Below are positions 20,504 to 31,849 of a stretch of 64,000 bases of DNA, piece by piece. Made by a program: the position numbers and the translations under genes. The notes beneath the pieces were generated by a model that worked only from the letters and a program-made list of their open reading frames with translations, had not been told where the DNA came from and ran no database searches. Every line of letters starts with the position of its first letter. Position 1 is the first letter of the stretch. Source of the DNA: Tolypeutes matacus (lineage: Eukaryota; Chordata; Mammalia; Cingulata; Chlamyphoridae); contig JAKSZT010054576.1 of NCBI GenBank assembly GCA_026826555.1, positions 12,912,416 through 12,976,415 on the forward strand. The letters are read 5' to 3'.

Positions 20504-22200
20504 CTTTTTTTTTTTTTTTTAAATATATTTTTTATTTCTTCTAAAAGTTACTTAGATTACAAAAAAAGGTACATAAAAAAATGTAAGGGAAAAAAAAATG
20601 TAAGGGGTTCCCATATGCCCCACTCCCCACACCTCCCACTTCTCCCCACATTAACAGCATCCTTCATTAGTGTGGTACATTCATTGCAATTGATGAACAC
20701 ATTTTGGAGCATTGCCACTAAGCATGGATTATAGTTTACACTGTAGTTTACTCTCTCTCCCACTCAATTCTGTAGGTTATGACAGGATATATAATGGCCT
20801 GTATCTTTCATTGCAATGTCATTCAGGACAATTCTAAGTCCCGAAAATGCCCCCATATTACACCTTTTTTTCCCTTTCCCTGCCTTCAGCACCTGCAGTG
20901 GCCACTGTCTCCACATCAGTAATGTAATTTCTTCCATTGCTAGCATCACAATAAGTCTGTAGTAGAATACCAGTAAGTCCTCTCTAGTCCATATTTATTC
21001 TTCAGTCCTGAGGATTCTGGGATGGTGATGTCCACGCCACCTCTAATTGAGAGGGGACTTCGATCCCATACACCTGATGGATGGGACTCTCTTGCTTGCA
21101 GTTGTAGACTCTCTTGGTTCATTGGTGTGGTGGTTGTCCATCCTCACCTCCTTGTTAGTTGTCCTGGGTGAGTCCAATGAACTGAAGAGTAGGTGTTGCA
21201 ACTCCACTGAGGCTCAGAGCCCAGCTGGCACATGAACAGCCCAAAGATTCAAGTCTCTTGGACATACACCTACCAACTCCAGCACCAACTATAGGTTCAA
21301 ATAGAAGGGACAGAAGAGGCATGTGTAGAGAAGTCACAACTGAGTCTAACTCTGTCACACTTGGGAGCACAAACTCCAAGTAGGGCCCACTGGCAAGGCA
21401 CCAAACTCCAGAGCTATCTGCCATTACTGTAGCACCTGGGTGTCTCCAGAGCCTCAGGAGCCCCACTGTTTGGGGTAATATCCACTTTGGCAGTCTATGA
21501 GATTCTGCTGAGATGTGCATAAGCGTTACCTCTGGGATGACCTCCCAACTCACTTTGAAGTCTCTTAGCCATATAAACTCATTTGTCTTTACCTTTTCCC
21601 CCTTTTATTCGAGGTCTTTTTCCAGTTGCATTGCTAGTTGGTGCTTGCTAGTAATCCCTCGGTGTCAGGGAGGCTCATACCCGAGAGTCATGTCCCACGG
21701 TGGGGGGAAGGTAATGCATTTATATGCTAAGTTTGCCTTAGAGAGAGGCCATATTTGAGCAACATGGAGGCTCTCAGGAGGTAACTCTTAGGCACCCTAC
21801 AACACTAGGCTAAGTTGCAATTTCAAGAGCAAAGGCTCATAAGCAGTCATCAATATCAAGGGCCCATGAATGGACCATCCTTCTTCACTAGTCACTGCCC
21901 TTGTACTTGGGGGATTGTTGCTGCTCCATTAGAGAATGTGGCAGAGCTCCCCAGGACGGGAATTCAATATTCTTTTGGTTATTGTGTGAATCTCTACCAA
22001 CTGTGATAAAGCCCCATGAACATTTGAACACATTTATATACTTTATATGTGTGCCCAGGTGAAGTTCCTCCCATGTATCTCCCATCACTGACACCCCACC
22101 AATGATCCTCCCCTGCCCCAGTTGTAACCCTTCTGTGATCCAAAATTTCTTCAAAAATGAAGCCAAGAATATCACCAAATACAATCAATAGGAAAATGAA
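20504..22200 (-). mobile_element. Xenarthran poly(A) retroposon, copy A2 (longest)
   Basis: Starts with poly-T (20504-20520), i.e. the A tail of a minus-strand element, and extends about 1.7 kb. It is the longest of the four related copies. 3' part: 'cattagtgtggtacattcattgc', 'ggatatataatggcctgtatc'. Deeper part: 'cctcccaactcactttgaagtc', 'gaggtctttttccagttgc'. No L1 ORF2 protein sequence is visible upstream. The 5' edge is blurred by A/T-rich DNA and I see no target duplication. Confidence 0.82.
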
Positions 22201-22384
22201 ATAATAATGATAGGTTTAAACATAAGAAATAAAATACATAATAATTTAGAAAAAGTAAAACTAAAATAAAACTTAAAAATTGAGATATTAAAAAAAGAAT
22301 GAAAAATATTAAAAATTTTTTTTGACGTTTTGTCTTTCATCACAGTTGTATCTGTTGTCCTGTATGTACAGCGACATTTTCTAC
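22201..22384. other. A/T-rich filler between two retroposons
   Basis: Strongly A-rich then T-rich sequence ('gaaataataatgatagg', 'aaaaattttttttgacg') separating A2 from the next element. No feature assigned. Confidence 0.4.
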
Positions 22385-23350
22385 CATTTCTTCCCCAATG
22401 TCTTACTTTTTTTTCATTTTGTCTTCAAAGAAGTTTTAGGTCACAGTATAGTCACGTGCAGAATACAGGGGACTCTCATATACCCAACATCCTCCCCCTC
22501 TCCCCCCTTCTCATATTAATAACCTTTTTATATGTGGATGGTACATTTATTACAACTAATGTACAAATATTGAAACATAGCTACTAACCACGTCAATGAT
22601 TTACTTTGTGGTTTACATTTTAGACCATACACTTTTATAAATTTTTGATGAAATTTAACATGGCCTGTATCCATCATTGCAAGATCATGCAGAACCCTTC
22701 CATTGCACCGTAAATACTCCCTCTTCTATGTATTCTATTCCTCCCTCCCCTTCCCCTCGGGGCTCAAGGCAATCACCAGGCTTCACTCCTTGAAGGACAA
22801 GTTTCATAGTTCCTTGCAACAACACTGAGGGCTGGACACACTGGTCTGTCCTCCCCTATTAAGCACTGCCCATGCTCTCAAGAGACACCCACCCCTCTGT
22901 CTGAGAACATATCAAGCCTCCCCAGGATGGGAGTCCAACTCCTTCCTGCTCATTATATGAGCTGATAGAACTCACTATGACAAAAGGATCACTCGTACAC
23001 TCCCTAGAAGCCTACCCCAGTTGCATCCTGTCCCTAATGTGCCCCCCCATCCAACACCCTTAACCAGTAACCCTCTCTTGTCATATTGCTAACATGCCCA
23101 CCAATACCCAGTGTTCATCTGCTCCCTCCCCCAACCTCCCCCCAGGTCCATGGGCCGTCCAACCCGCCCTCCCCGCCGTAAAACTTGCGCGGCCCCACCC
23201 GATAGTATCACTACACCCCTGTCATATCCCTTCACTTCACAACCACTCACTTCCACTTTGTCATAGACTTTGGCCTTATGGGCATTAAGCCATCTCTGAG
23301 TCCTGTGGAACTTCTTTCCATGTGTCTTATCTGGACAGTGTTTTCTCATA
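22385..23350 (-). mobile_element. L1-like 3' UTR element, type B
   Basis: Minus-strand element of about 960 bp starting with poly-T. Its first 250 bp share the layout of family A and of the L1 3' UTR at 40345: 'aggggactctcatataccca', 'ggtacatttattacaactaatg', 'acatggcctgtatccatc'. The deeper part is C-rich ('cccccaacctccccccagg'). ORFs of 64 and 86 codons near 23089-23349 overlap on opposite strands and lack domains. Confidence 0.65.
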
Positions 23351-24020
23351 TCTAATTTGACAGTTCTGTAAATAAATCTAAGAGCAGAGGCTCAAAGGTC
23401 AGCAATGCCAACCTTTATCATTTTATTCAAGGATACATTCTTTTCCTAATGGAGGCAATTTTTATCTTTGTTACAGATACACATTCTGAAATATCCTTAT
23501 CCACAGATCAAGAATTCAGCAGACGCTGTGGTACTTGGATGAAAAAAAAAAAAAAAAGTCAACAACAAAACCACCCAACCTCACATGATCAATTTTATTT
23601 GGGCTATTAGCAGAGAATATTTTGCTCTAGAGACTTCTTACCTCAAGTAATAATGGAACGTTAAGTAAACAGATAATCAATTATTAACATGTAGTTGCTA
23701 TTAATGTAATCTTTTAAATTTCAGCAGCACCAGCCTTTGGAGGGGGATGTTAAGCTAGTTAAAAGCATCTGATGTGCAAAATAGGAATACAACCATGCTC
23801 CCTTCGCTAAAAAAAATTTTTGGAACATCTATTACTACTTTTTCCATTTACGAGTGGGTGTTGTGATTAGAAGAGAGAGGTGCAAAATCAATCTGATGTA
23901 GAAATACCTGATCAAGATGCTGTCAAAAGTAATGTTTTGAGAGTCTAAGGCTCTTGCAAAACCAAAATTTACCCTTAATATAAGAGCTGGATACTTATCA
24001 ACCAAACTTAGGTCAATTTC
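23351..24020. other. Unique sequence with candidate conserved element
   Basis: No repeat recognised apart from an A run near 23540. The 23575-23760 part is rich in homeodomain-type cores: 'gatcaattttatttgggctatt', 'agtaataatgg', 'agataatcaattattaaca', 'attaatgtaatc'. No ORF. A regulatory role is inference from composition only. Confidence 0.4.
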
Positions 24021-24026
24021 TTTTTC

Positions 24027-24860
24027 CTAACACATTTTATTTTATTTTTAAAACAGTTTTATTGAGATATATTCACACACCAAACAATACATCCAAAGTG
24101 TACAATCAATGGCTTTTAGTATAATCACAGAGGCTAATACATTTTACTTATTTTGAATATAGATAACACATTCACATGGTTCAAGACTAAAAATTAAAAA
24201 TTATAGTGAAAACTTTCCCTCTCATCTTGGTTTCTAACTACGCTGCTCCCCACTTTCAAGAAACTGCTGCCATCATTTTTATGTATCCATCGAGAATGTC
24301 TTTGCATATATCAGCAAATGGAAATTTCAACTCTTGTTTTATTTCACACAGTTCTGCACCTTGGGTTAATTTTGATTTTCTTGTTGTTTCTTTTTTACTA
24401 ATATACCCCGGAGATCATTCCATATCAGTACATAAAGAGCTTCTGCATTCTTGATTTCCAGCTACACGTACTCCATTATTAGGTTGTACAATGCTTAATT
24501 TAACCAGTCTACTGTAGATGGACACTGGGTGGTTTCCAAATATTTGTTTATCCAAGCACACTGCAATGAAGAACTTTTTACATGCATAATTTTGCATATT
24601 CTTGAGATATATATTTCTAGAAGGAGAATTTCTGAGTCAAAGTGTATATGCATTTATTTGTTTTTAGGCGGTACCGGGAATCAAACTCAGGACCTCATAC
24701 ATGGGAAGCAGGCACTCAACCACTTGAGCTACATCTGCTCCCCACATATGTGCATTCGTGATTCTCATAGATGTTGTCAGTTGTCCTCCGTAGTGGCAGT
24801 AGGCATTTGTGCTCCCACCAGCCATGAATGAAAGTGCCTGTTTCCCCAGAGCTGGTGCAT
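24027..24860 (-). mobile_element. L1M 3' UTR fragments, minus strand
   Basis: Two successive L1 3' UTR pieces: 'agttttattgagatatattcac' at the left, then 'gaaaactttccctctcatc', 'gagatcattccatatcagtac', 'cactgggtggtttccaaat'. A short DAS SINE splits the right part. Confidence 0.82.
24656..24744 (-). mobile_element. DAS-type SINE, head only
   Basis: Complement of one tRNA-like unit: 'ggtaccgggaatcaaactcagg', 'catacatgggaagcaggc', 'cacttgagctacatctgctcccc'. The host 'tatatgcattta' and 'tatgtgcattcg' on the two sides look like a diverged duplication in L1. Confidence 0.85.
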
Positions 24861-24984
24861 GATTTGAAGAACTGTACACATAAGGACTATTCTGCTCAGT
24901 GCCAACTTTGTAGTGGACAATGGCACAATTCTGCTCCTTATTTTCAAATAACCCTGTGACCTTTCACTCCTTGCCTCATGCTAG

Positions 24985-25135
24985 CTGCAAGACTGGAGCC
25001 AAATTATTTAAACACTCTGTGCCTTAGGTTCCTCATCTGTAAGACGAGGCTGGAAGAGTACCTCTGGGGAATTCCATGAGCTAATGTACGTAAAGCCTAA
25101 GCATGATTCAGCACATAGTAATTGTCTAAAAATGC
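24985..25135 (+). mobile_element. MIR SINE fragment
   Basis: 'cactctgtgccttaggttcctcatctgtaag' then 'gtacgtaaagcctaagcatgattcagcacatagta' follow the MIR 3' half. Confidence 0.75.
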
Positions 25136-25649
25136 TATCAGTTAATAAGTGGGTCAAATAATAATGCCACCCAGAGATAATTCCATCTCTGAATTTCTTA
25201 GGCCACAGTGCGAGTTAGTCCATGTCATAAAATTATGAATACACTGTACATTTTCTCGGAGGATGGGTCTTGGTTTTGGTAAATGAACTGAGCCTCCTCT
25301 GTTGGGTGTAATTGGAAAAGAGGAAATTGGAGGTTGTACGAGGAAAGGAAAGCACTGAGGATGATGGAGCAGGAGCAAAAATTCTGCAACAAGCCTTGGA
25401 ATGGGAAAGCAAACCCATGCCTGGGAATGCCTTGGCACAGAGCCTCGCCTGCAGGAGGAGTTTCCTGAACTGCATGTAACAGGGCTGTCTGCTCTTGGGC
25501 ACTGTCTGACCTGAAGTTATTACCAGCACAGCCAGTTCTAGATTCCTGAGCATCAGGGAGAGGCTAGAGAAAGAGCTCCCCACCAAGGCCAAGCAGAGCT
25601 GTCAGCACAGCTTTATACCGGAAGGTTCTTTCTCTAAAGTCAGCCAGCC
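25136..25649. other. Unassigned non-coding sequence
   Basis: No repeat family recognised. Two overlapping minus-strand ORFs (94 and 119 codons, 25154-25592) have serine/proline-rich composition, no domain and no conserved start context. I treat them as chance frames. Confidence 0.4.
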
Positions 25650-26040
25650 TTGTGTTCTGTATTAACCACATTTTCTAGCTTCTATAATTGATGCTTTAAC
25701 ATCTATAGGTATCCCTAGGTGGCCAAACCCCACTTATACGTCTGTTATCCCTAAATAATTCTGACTCCAGTTGCAAGGACACCACTTTCAAATATAGCCA
25801 GCCAATCCCATGCTGGTGTGTCCTTGCTCGACTGACCCCACAGGTATCACACAGAAACCACAATAAAGACACTTCCTCATTTCACGAGGCTCTCTCTCTC
25901 ATGACTGACCATGGTGTTTTTCCTGTGTGGCGCTCTGAGGCATGATGCCTTCCCCCCAGGGAACTGTGAGTATAATAAATCTTTCAAACTCTTCCAGTCT
26001 CTCTCTCTTGATCTGTGCCTGGCCTTACCAAACCTCACAC
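25650..26040 (+). mobile_element. Possible ERV1-type solo LTR
   Basis: The right half has an LTR-like R/U5 layout: 'gagtataataaatctttcaaact' (polyadenylation signal), a CT-rich 'cttccagtctctctctcttg', then 'ccttaccaaacctcacacca'. The left half contains short promoter-like GC/AT blocks. Neither the exact start nor a target duplication can be fixed, so the assignment is tentative. Confidence 0.4.
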
Positions 26041-26054
26041 CAGATAATATGAAC

Positions 26055-26295
26055 AGAACAGGTTTGAATCCTGACTCTATGACTTGCTAGCAGTGTGCTG
26101 TAGGGTAAGATAAGTTTGTATTTCTGTGCTTCCTTTCCTCACTTGTTTACTGGGGATGAATCCAGTAGGATATGTGTTTCCAGGCTGCTTATCTATTCCA
26201 GGGAGGTTGTTAAGATTACATGATGTAATAGTTTTAAGGCTCTTAGAATCATGCCTGGCACATATTAAGCACTTAATAAATGTCAGCTGCTATAA
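26055..26295 (+). mobile_element. MIR SINE, diverged
   Basis: 'gaatcctgactctatgacttgctag' and the 3' end 'agaatcatgcctggcacatattaagcacttaataaatgtcagct' frame a MIR with a small internal insertion. Confidence 0.75.
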
Positions 26296-26729
26296 CAGAC
26301 ATTGAATGAATAGGGCTTTACTAGCTCTGTGTCTCTGGGATATAAGATAGACCTTGAGATGTACGTTAAATTCAAGTCATAAAATCAGAAAAGGCACATT
26401 TGAATGGATGTATAGTTCTATGGAGGAAAAAATACCTCTTAACATGCATGTTATCTGCAACAAAGCAAAACAAATTTGTAAGCTTCTTATTGCAGATGCA
26501 GGGGAGGGAAAGCCTGAAAAATTTCCTGCAGTCTTGAGGCAGTAAATGGAAACGAGTTGTATAGTACTGATTGCTGCTAATTTAAGGTGTATAAAAAATC
26601 ACTGATAATCTCTCTAGTGATAATCTACTCCTTTATGTTATTTACTAAAGGTAAAACAGACAAAATTTTACATATATTAACTCACATTTTCCCATTTTTG
26701 TGTTAAAGATGCATACCCCTTACATACTC
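26296..26729. other. Unassigned non-coding sequence
   Basis: No repeat recognised. A 63-codon ORF at 26354-26545 has no domain. AT-rich right half. Confidence 0.4.
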
Positions 26730-26743
26730 CAACTTTTCTACTT

Positions 26744-27408
26744 TTTTTAAAATATATTTTTTAATTTTTTAAAAGATACTTAGATTACATAAATGTTACA
26801 TAAAAAATATAGGGATTCCCATATGCCCCACTCCCCAGACCTCCCACTTTTCCCCACATAAACAACATCCTTCATTAGTGTGGTACATTCATTGCAATTG
26901 ATAAATGCATTTTGGGGCATTGCCACAGAGCATGAATTATAGTTTATATTGTAGTTTACTCTCTCTCCCACTCAATTCTGTAGCTTATGACAGGATATAT
27001 AATGGCCTGTATCTTTCATTGCAATGTCATTCAGGACAATTCTAAGTCCTGAAAATGCCCCCGTTATTGCACCTCTTTTTCCCTTTCCCTGCCTCCAGCA
27101 CCTGCAGTGGCCACTGTCTCCACATCAATGATATAATTTCTTCCATTGCTAGCATCACAGTAAGTCTATAGTAGAATACCAGTAAGTGCACTCTAGTCCA
27201 TATTTTATTCCTCAGTCCTGAGGATTCTGGGATGGTGATGTCCACTCCACCTCTAATTGAGAAAGGGCTTTGATCCCATACAGCTGATGGATGAGACTCT
27301 CTTGCTTGCAGTAGTAGAGTCTCTTGTTTCCTTGGTATGGTGGTTGTCCATCCTCACCTCCTTGTTAGTTGTCCTGGGTGAGTCCAATGAACTGGGGAGT
27401 AGGTGTTG
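26744..27408 (-). mobile_element. Xenarthran poly(A) retroposon, copy A3 (5'-truncated)
   Basis: A 665-bp minus-strand copy of the A1/A2 family, close to A2 along its whole length, with only scattered substitutions in the 'cactcaattctgtag' to 'gtgatgtccac' region. The host CAACTTTTCTACTT is repeated exactly at 26730-26743 and 27409-27422. It is a textbook 5'-truncated L1-type insertion. Confidence 0.92.
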
Positions 27409-27439
27409 CAACTTTTCTACTTATTATTATCAATCCACC

Positions 27440-27770
27440 ACTCTGTCAGAACTTAATTCTTGGGCTTGGGAATCATTGACTATGCCATTCTCCTTGTCTG
27501 AAATGCCCTAGTCTGCTATGCTGGGCAAGCTTCTACTTCTCCTTTGAGGCTCAACCAGCCACTACTTCCTTTTTGAAGTATTTACCATTATCACCAGCTG
27601 TCAATGGTCCCTTCTTCTTTGATTCCATGGGACTTTGTTTAATGTTTCTTTTTATAGTATTTTTCATATCATGTTCTAGTTCTTTGTGTACATGTCTGTC
27701 TCTCTCTCTACATTGGGAAATCTTTTAGTCAAGGATTGTGTCCCTGCCTCCCTTCCTTCTTTCAAACATC
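27440..27770 (+). mobile_element. L2 LINE 3' region
   Basis: 'cttctacttctcctttgaggctc', 'atgggactttgtttaatg', 'gtacatgtctgtctctct' and 'agtcaaggattgtgtccctgcc' correspond to the L2 3' UTR. Confidence 0.7.
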
Positions 27771-28275
27771 AAACATGTATTACACATCAGGGTCAATGAC
27801 AGGGTCTGTGGGCACATAGGAACTTGACACAGTCCCTGATCTTCAGTGGAGATCTCAACACATTATGAGAGCAATTAAAAGAACAGACATTGAGCTAAAT
27901 ACCTTACTTACATTTTCTCACTAAATCCTCCAAAATACCCTAAATGAGTCCCATTTTACAGTTGAAAAGCTGAGGCAAAATAACTTGCTAAAGAATGTGT
28001 GGCTAGCAAGAGGCCCTAAATCCAGTGTCAAGGTGGGAGCCAGGTGGTTCCCTGGAGGCGGCAATGCCCAGCAACACCATGACTAGTAGCATCCAGCAGG
28101 TGAGGGGTTGGGGAAGGGATTCCAGGCAGAGGGACCAGCCTGTGTTAAAGCCTAGAGGGTGAGAGCATTGCGTCTTTGGGGAACCGCAAGGGTCTTTTCT
28201 ACCTCTGTATTCCAAATATTTGCACAGAGCTCAGCACATTGTAGGTGCTTAATAAATATTTGTTGAATGAATGTG
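27771..28275. mobile_element. Cluster of old L2 and MIR fragments
   Basis: In order: minus-strand L2 tail (27771-27890, 'cacagtccctgatcttcagtgg'), minus-strand MIR (27890-28010, 'cattttacagttgaaaagctgaggc'), minus-strand L2 (28010-28200, 'ggattccaggcagagggacca') and plus-strand L2 tail (28205-28275, 'gctcagcacattgtaggtgc', 'ttaataaatatttgttgaatga'). Confidence 0.65.
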
Positions 28276-28870
28276 TTCCTGCTGCTGAAGTCCCCAGAAC
28301 TGGGGATTCAATTATGAGTTCAAGTCAATGACATTCCTTATGGTCTTTGGAAAAAAAACTCCCATTTTGCTGGACTTCTGGGAATGCGTGGGGGGTGTCC
28401 CTAAATTGTTTCAATATAACCCTCCCCCCTGAATTACAGGGTACGCATTGTCTCCCTTCCCTCCATCCTCTAGGTGTTCAGTGAGTATGTCTACATTTGG
28501 GGGAGTCAAAGAGTGATTGAACAAGGTTTTGGGCATAGATAGGCAATTGCTAGTTGGGGTGCTGGCTGCGGACACCTGCAGAGGACAGTTGGTGGGACTC
28601 CTTGACTGAGGCCATTTGCAGGCCACACAGCTCCAGGGTGTTCAAAAATTTCCCTTTGCAGATTCTGGGCCATGCTCAGGGAACATAGTCTTAGTGTGGT
28701 TGCTTATAGTCTGGCCATACTTCCTAACTCTTCCATCACTTTCTCATCTCTCCGCCTTATAGCCTTGGGGAACGAATATCTTGGTAGTCTGGATGGAGGA
28801 GCTCTTCTTGCTTTTGCTGGGGACACTCTGTCAAGGCCAGGAATATTCTTTCTTTTATAACCTGACAATT
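28276..28870. other. Unassigned non-coding sequence
   Basis: About 600 bp in which I recognise no repeat, motif cluster or coding signal. Short ORFs on both strands (60-72 codons) have no domains. Confidence 0.4.
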
Positions 28871-29095
28871 AATAGTAAGGATGCTGGAGCTGACTGCTTG
28901 GGTTCAAATCCTGGCTCTGCTACTTAAGTTTGTGAACTTGGGCAAGTCACCTAACTTCTCTGTACCTCAATTTCCCCATCTGTAAAATGAGGTTAATAAC
29001 TACCTATTTCATAATGTTTTTGTAAGAATTTAAAGGAATTAAAACATGTAAAGCACTTAGCATGGTGCCTGGAACGTTTAAGTGAAATGTAGGTG
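28871..29095 (+). mobile_element. MIR SINE, well preserved
   Basis: 'cttgggttcaaatcctggct', 'gaacttgggcaagtcacctaac', 'caatttccccatctgtaaaatg', 'aacatgtaaagcacttagcat', 'ggtgcctgg' are all in order. Confidence 0.92.
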
Positions 29096-29116
29096 ATGAT
29101 GATGATGATGATGGTA
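29096..29116. repeat. (GAT)n trinucleotide run
   Basis: Seven units of GAT with one terminal variant, directly following the MIR tail. Confidence 0.9.
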
Positions 29117-29424
29117 ATTATAATGATGAAAAGTGCTCTACACACAAACCTCCTTCTTTCTTCTGGTTATTTTACACCAGACATTAAGGGTCCATTTAGT
29201 CCCAAAGCTATAACCAAAAGGAAACTAGTTCTTCTTTTCCTTGAAGACAGGATGTGCTAAGACTTCAAGTTTATAACTTCAAATTTAAACTGCCTAGTGC
29301 AGTAGACAAAGGGAAGAAAACAAAAACCATTATATTTTAATGTGAAATGTTTTGTTAAAACAGACTATTCACACGATTTTATCATATTCAAAATTCCTTG
29401 AGTTGATATCTGTTACTCAGAACC
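29117..29424. other. Unassigned non-coding sequence
   Basis: AT-rich, no recognised repeat, no ORF of interest. Confidence 0.4.
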
Positions 29425-29572
29425 AGAAGAAATCTAATCTAATCCATCCTCTGAAATTATGATGGATAAATTGAAGATCAGAGAAGGGAACTGACTGACA
29501 ACAAGGTCACAAGGTGCAGGGCTGGAACTAGAACACATCTCCTGATCCCCATTCTGTGCTCCTTGCAAGGCC
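29425..29572 (-). mobile_element. MIR SINE fragment, minus strand
   Basis: 'gatggataaattgaagatcagagaagg', 'acaaggtcacaaggtgcaggg' and 'gctggaactagaaca' follow the complement of the MIR 5' half. Confidence 0.7.
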
Positions 29573-29630
29573 TCACTGCCAAGTGAAGAAATCCAGGCAT
29601 TCTCTGAAGGTTTGGTAATTTCCTTTATGA

Positions 29631-29856
29631 CAGGGGTCAACAAACATTTTCTGTAAAGGGCCAGATAATAAATATTTTAGGTTTTGCAGGACATATGGTC
29701 TCTGTTGCATCAACTCAACTCTGCTATTGTAGTGAAAAAAAACAGCTGCAGATAATGTGCAAATGAGAGGATGTGCCTATGTTTCAATAAAACTTTATTT
29801 ATAAAAATAGATGGTGGGCCAGATTTGGCCCATGGGTTATGGTTTGCTGATCCCTG
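29631..29856. mobile_element. MER58-type hAT-Charlie element, full length
   Basis: Terminal inverted repeats CAGGGGTCAACAAAC (left) and GTTTGCTGATCCCTG (right, complement). Body includes 'gtaaagggccagataataaat' and 'aataaaactttatttataa'. The 8-bp flanks CTTTATGA and GTCTATGG match at five positions. Second of three copies in the window (others at 11446 and 50417). Confidence 0.88.
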
Positions 29857-30502
29857 GTCTATGGCATCCTAAGCTAGAGTGCTAAAGGGGCAGATGGGCC
29901 CAGTAATAGGGCAAAATGCTTCTTTATGTGAAACAGAAGCTGTTAGTCAAATGCTCAATGCAATGAAATGGGTAGAGAAAAAAGCTGTGGTGTGTGAAGA
30001 AATAAGGCTGATTTGACAAAATCTAAGTTCATTTTTCCATTCCAGCTACACTTGTTTCTTTTTATTTTTGTTTAAAGAGGAAAAATAGAGATGGCATTTT
30101 TTTTTACATTAACAGAGAGATTCACTAAAACACTGTTGGTTACCATGACACTTGTGGTACAATTTGTCAGGCACTCTGCATCAAATGGCAAGCTTTTATC
30201 CATCTATGTGATTAAATTAATTTTCATCTATACTATGAGAATTATTCACTTAGCTCCCAGAGATTAGCTTACTTTATTAGGGTACCAAAAGTAAGCAGGA
30301 AGAAAAGAAAATGTGTTTAGAGATTCTTTCCTTTAGTTTGAGGAAATCAGTCCACAGTTAGTTAGGGCAAAATTTAGGGGGCAGTGAGGTCAGCAGAGTG
30401 AAGTTTAATCATTATCAGATAAATGTATGATTGAGAAAATGCCAAGAAGCATCCTCTCCATGAGGTGTATAGTTGCCCGCATCTTTTGAAGTTGTTTGTG
30501 TG
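29857..30502. other. Unique sequence with candidate conserved element
   Basis: No repeat recognised. The 30100-30300 part reads like a compact enhancer: 'ttggttaccatgacacttgtgg', 'tgtgattaaattaattttcat', 'gagaattattcacttagc'. The left part (29870-30000) is ordinary. No ORF. Confidence 0.4.
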
Positions 30503-30507
30503 GGGAG

Positions 30508-31078
30508 TGAATTAATTATCTATTTACTGCATAACAATTATGCCCAAATTTAGAAGCTTAAAACAGCACACATTTATTAGCTCTCAGTTTCTGTGGGTCA
30601 GGAATCTGAGCATGGCTTAGCTGGGTTTTCTGCTTCAGGTTCTCTCTTAAAGCTGCAATTAGAGTGTCAGCTAGGGCTGAGGTTTCATCTGAAGGTTCAA
30701 CTGGGGAAGGATATGCACTGTCAAGCTCATGTGGTTGTTGGCAGAATATTCTCTAAGAGTTGTTGGACTGAGGGCTTTGTTTCTTAGATGGCTATTGGCT
30801 GGAGTCCATCCTCAGTTCCTTTCCATGTAGGCTTCTCAATATGATAGCTTGCTCCATCAAAGCACGATGCCAAGACAGCAATCCAGTCTGCTAGCAATAT
30901 GGAAGTTACAATCTTAGGTACCCTAGTTATGGAAGTGACATCCCATCCCCTTTGCCACATTGTATTGGTTAGAAATAAGTCACATGCTCTGTTCACACTA
31001 AAAGGAAGGGAATTAGACAAGGGAGTGAATGTTAGGAAGTGGAGATGATTGGTGGACATTTGGAGTCTGCCTGCTACA
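30508..31078 (-). mobile_element. Solo MLT1-type LTR with perfect 5-bp target duplication
   Basis: 571 bp from TGAATTAATTATCTATTTAC to GCCTGCTACA on the plus strand, i.e. a minus-strand LTR. It contains the MLT1 phrases 'agcttaaaacagcacacatt', 'ctgtgggtcaggaatctgagcatggc' and 'ggaagtgacatcccatcccc'. The 5-bp host sequence GGGAG is present at both ends (30503-30507, 31079-31083), which fixes the boundaries. Confidence 0.93.
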
Positions 31079-31149
31079 GGGAGGATGTAGCAGTGATGTA
31101 AGCCTGTAACGAGAGCAAGTACATCACCATGTTAGGAAGGTCTCTGAAG

Positions 31150-31579
31150 CCATAATTACTCTGAAGGATATGGTGATTGTTGATCAATCTCCCTGAACAT
31201 CAGCTGTGGGTGATTAGGTACATGGCAGCTCCCCTCTCCTCTGGCCTCATTGCTTTCAGCTTCTGACTAATGTGGCTTCCTCTTAGCTTCTGTGTTCCAT
31301 TGATTTCAGCTTCTGGTTCCTGGAGCCTTCAAGCTCAGTTTCTGAGTTCCTCTCTGGCTCTGCAGCTTTTTTCTGTATCTGTGGCTGTTTATTCCTCCAT
31401 TTATAAAGGACTCCAGGAAAAGGATTAAGACCCACCCTGGGTCACACAATCTAATCAAAAGCCCTTAACTGAAGTAATTTAGTCAAAAGTTCCCACCTAC
31501 AATAGATTTACATGCAAAGGAATGGATTAGCCCTAAGGACATGGTTTTCTGGGACCCACAAAACCTTCAAACTGCCACA
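31150..31579 (-). mobile_element. MaLR-like LTR, minus strand
   Basis: The right end (complement TGTGGCAGTTTGAAGG) and the text 'aaaggactccaggaaaagg', 'aagacccaccctgggtc', 'ctacaatagatttacatgc' and 'ggaatggattagccctaaggacatgg' align with the complement of the LTR at 57278. The 3' part is diverged and the left edge is approximate. Confidence 0.68.
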
Positions 31580-31849
31580 ACTGTCATGGGCAGAATAGAG
31601 AGGGGATGTGTGCACCCCTAACTAGAAACTGTCAGCTTTCTAGGAAATTTTAATTGTGGGGAGACCATCCAGTCTCAGTAAACCTAGATGCTGGAAATAT
31701 AATAGTGGATAAGACAGGGCCCATGTAATAGTTAGAACTTTTTCAGTGACAAGCAACAGAAACTTCAACCCAGATGGCTTAAGAAAAGAGGGAATTTTTG
31801 TCCTAAATAACTGGAAAGCCAAGAATAAATCTTGTATACAGAATGTAGT
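31580..31849. other. Unassigned, with a repeat-like segment
   Basis: The 31720-31825 segment ('cagtgacaagcaacagaaac', 'gatggcttaagaaaagaggga') resembles a widespread interspersed repeat also hinted at near 61505, but I cannot name it. The rest is unremarkable. Confidence 0.35.

Noticed and set aside
22990..23290. Short C-rich, CpG-containing patch, considered as a CpG island promoter
   Set aside because: It lies inside an L1-like 3' UTR element, has few CpGs and is much shorter than a promoter island.
25154..25592. Two overlapping minus-strand ORFs of 94 and 119 codons
   Set aside because: Different frames of the same DNA, no domain, no promoter or splice context.
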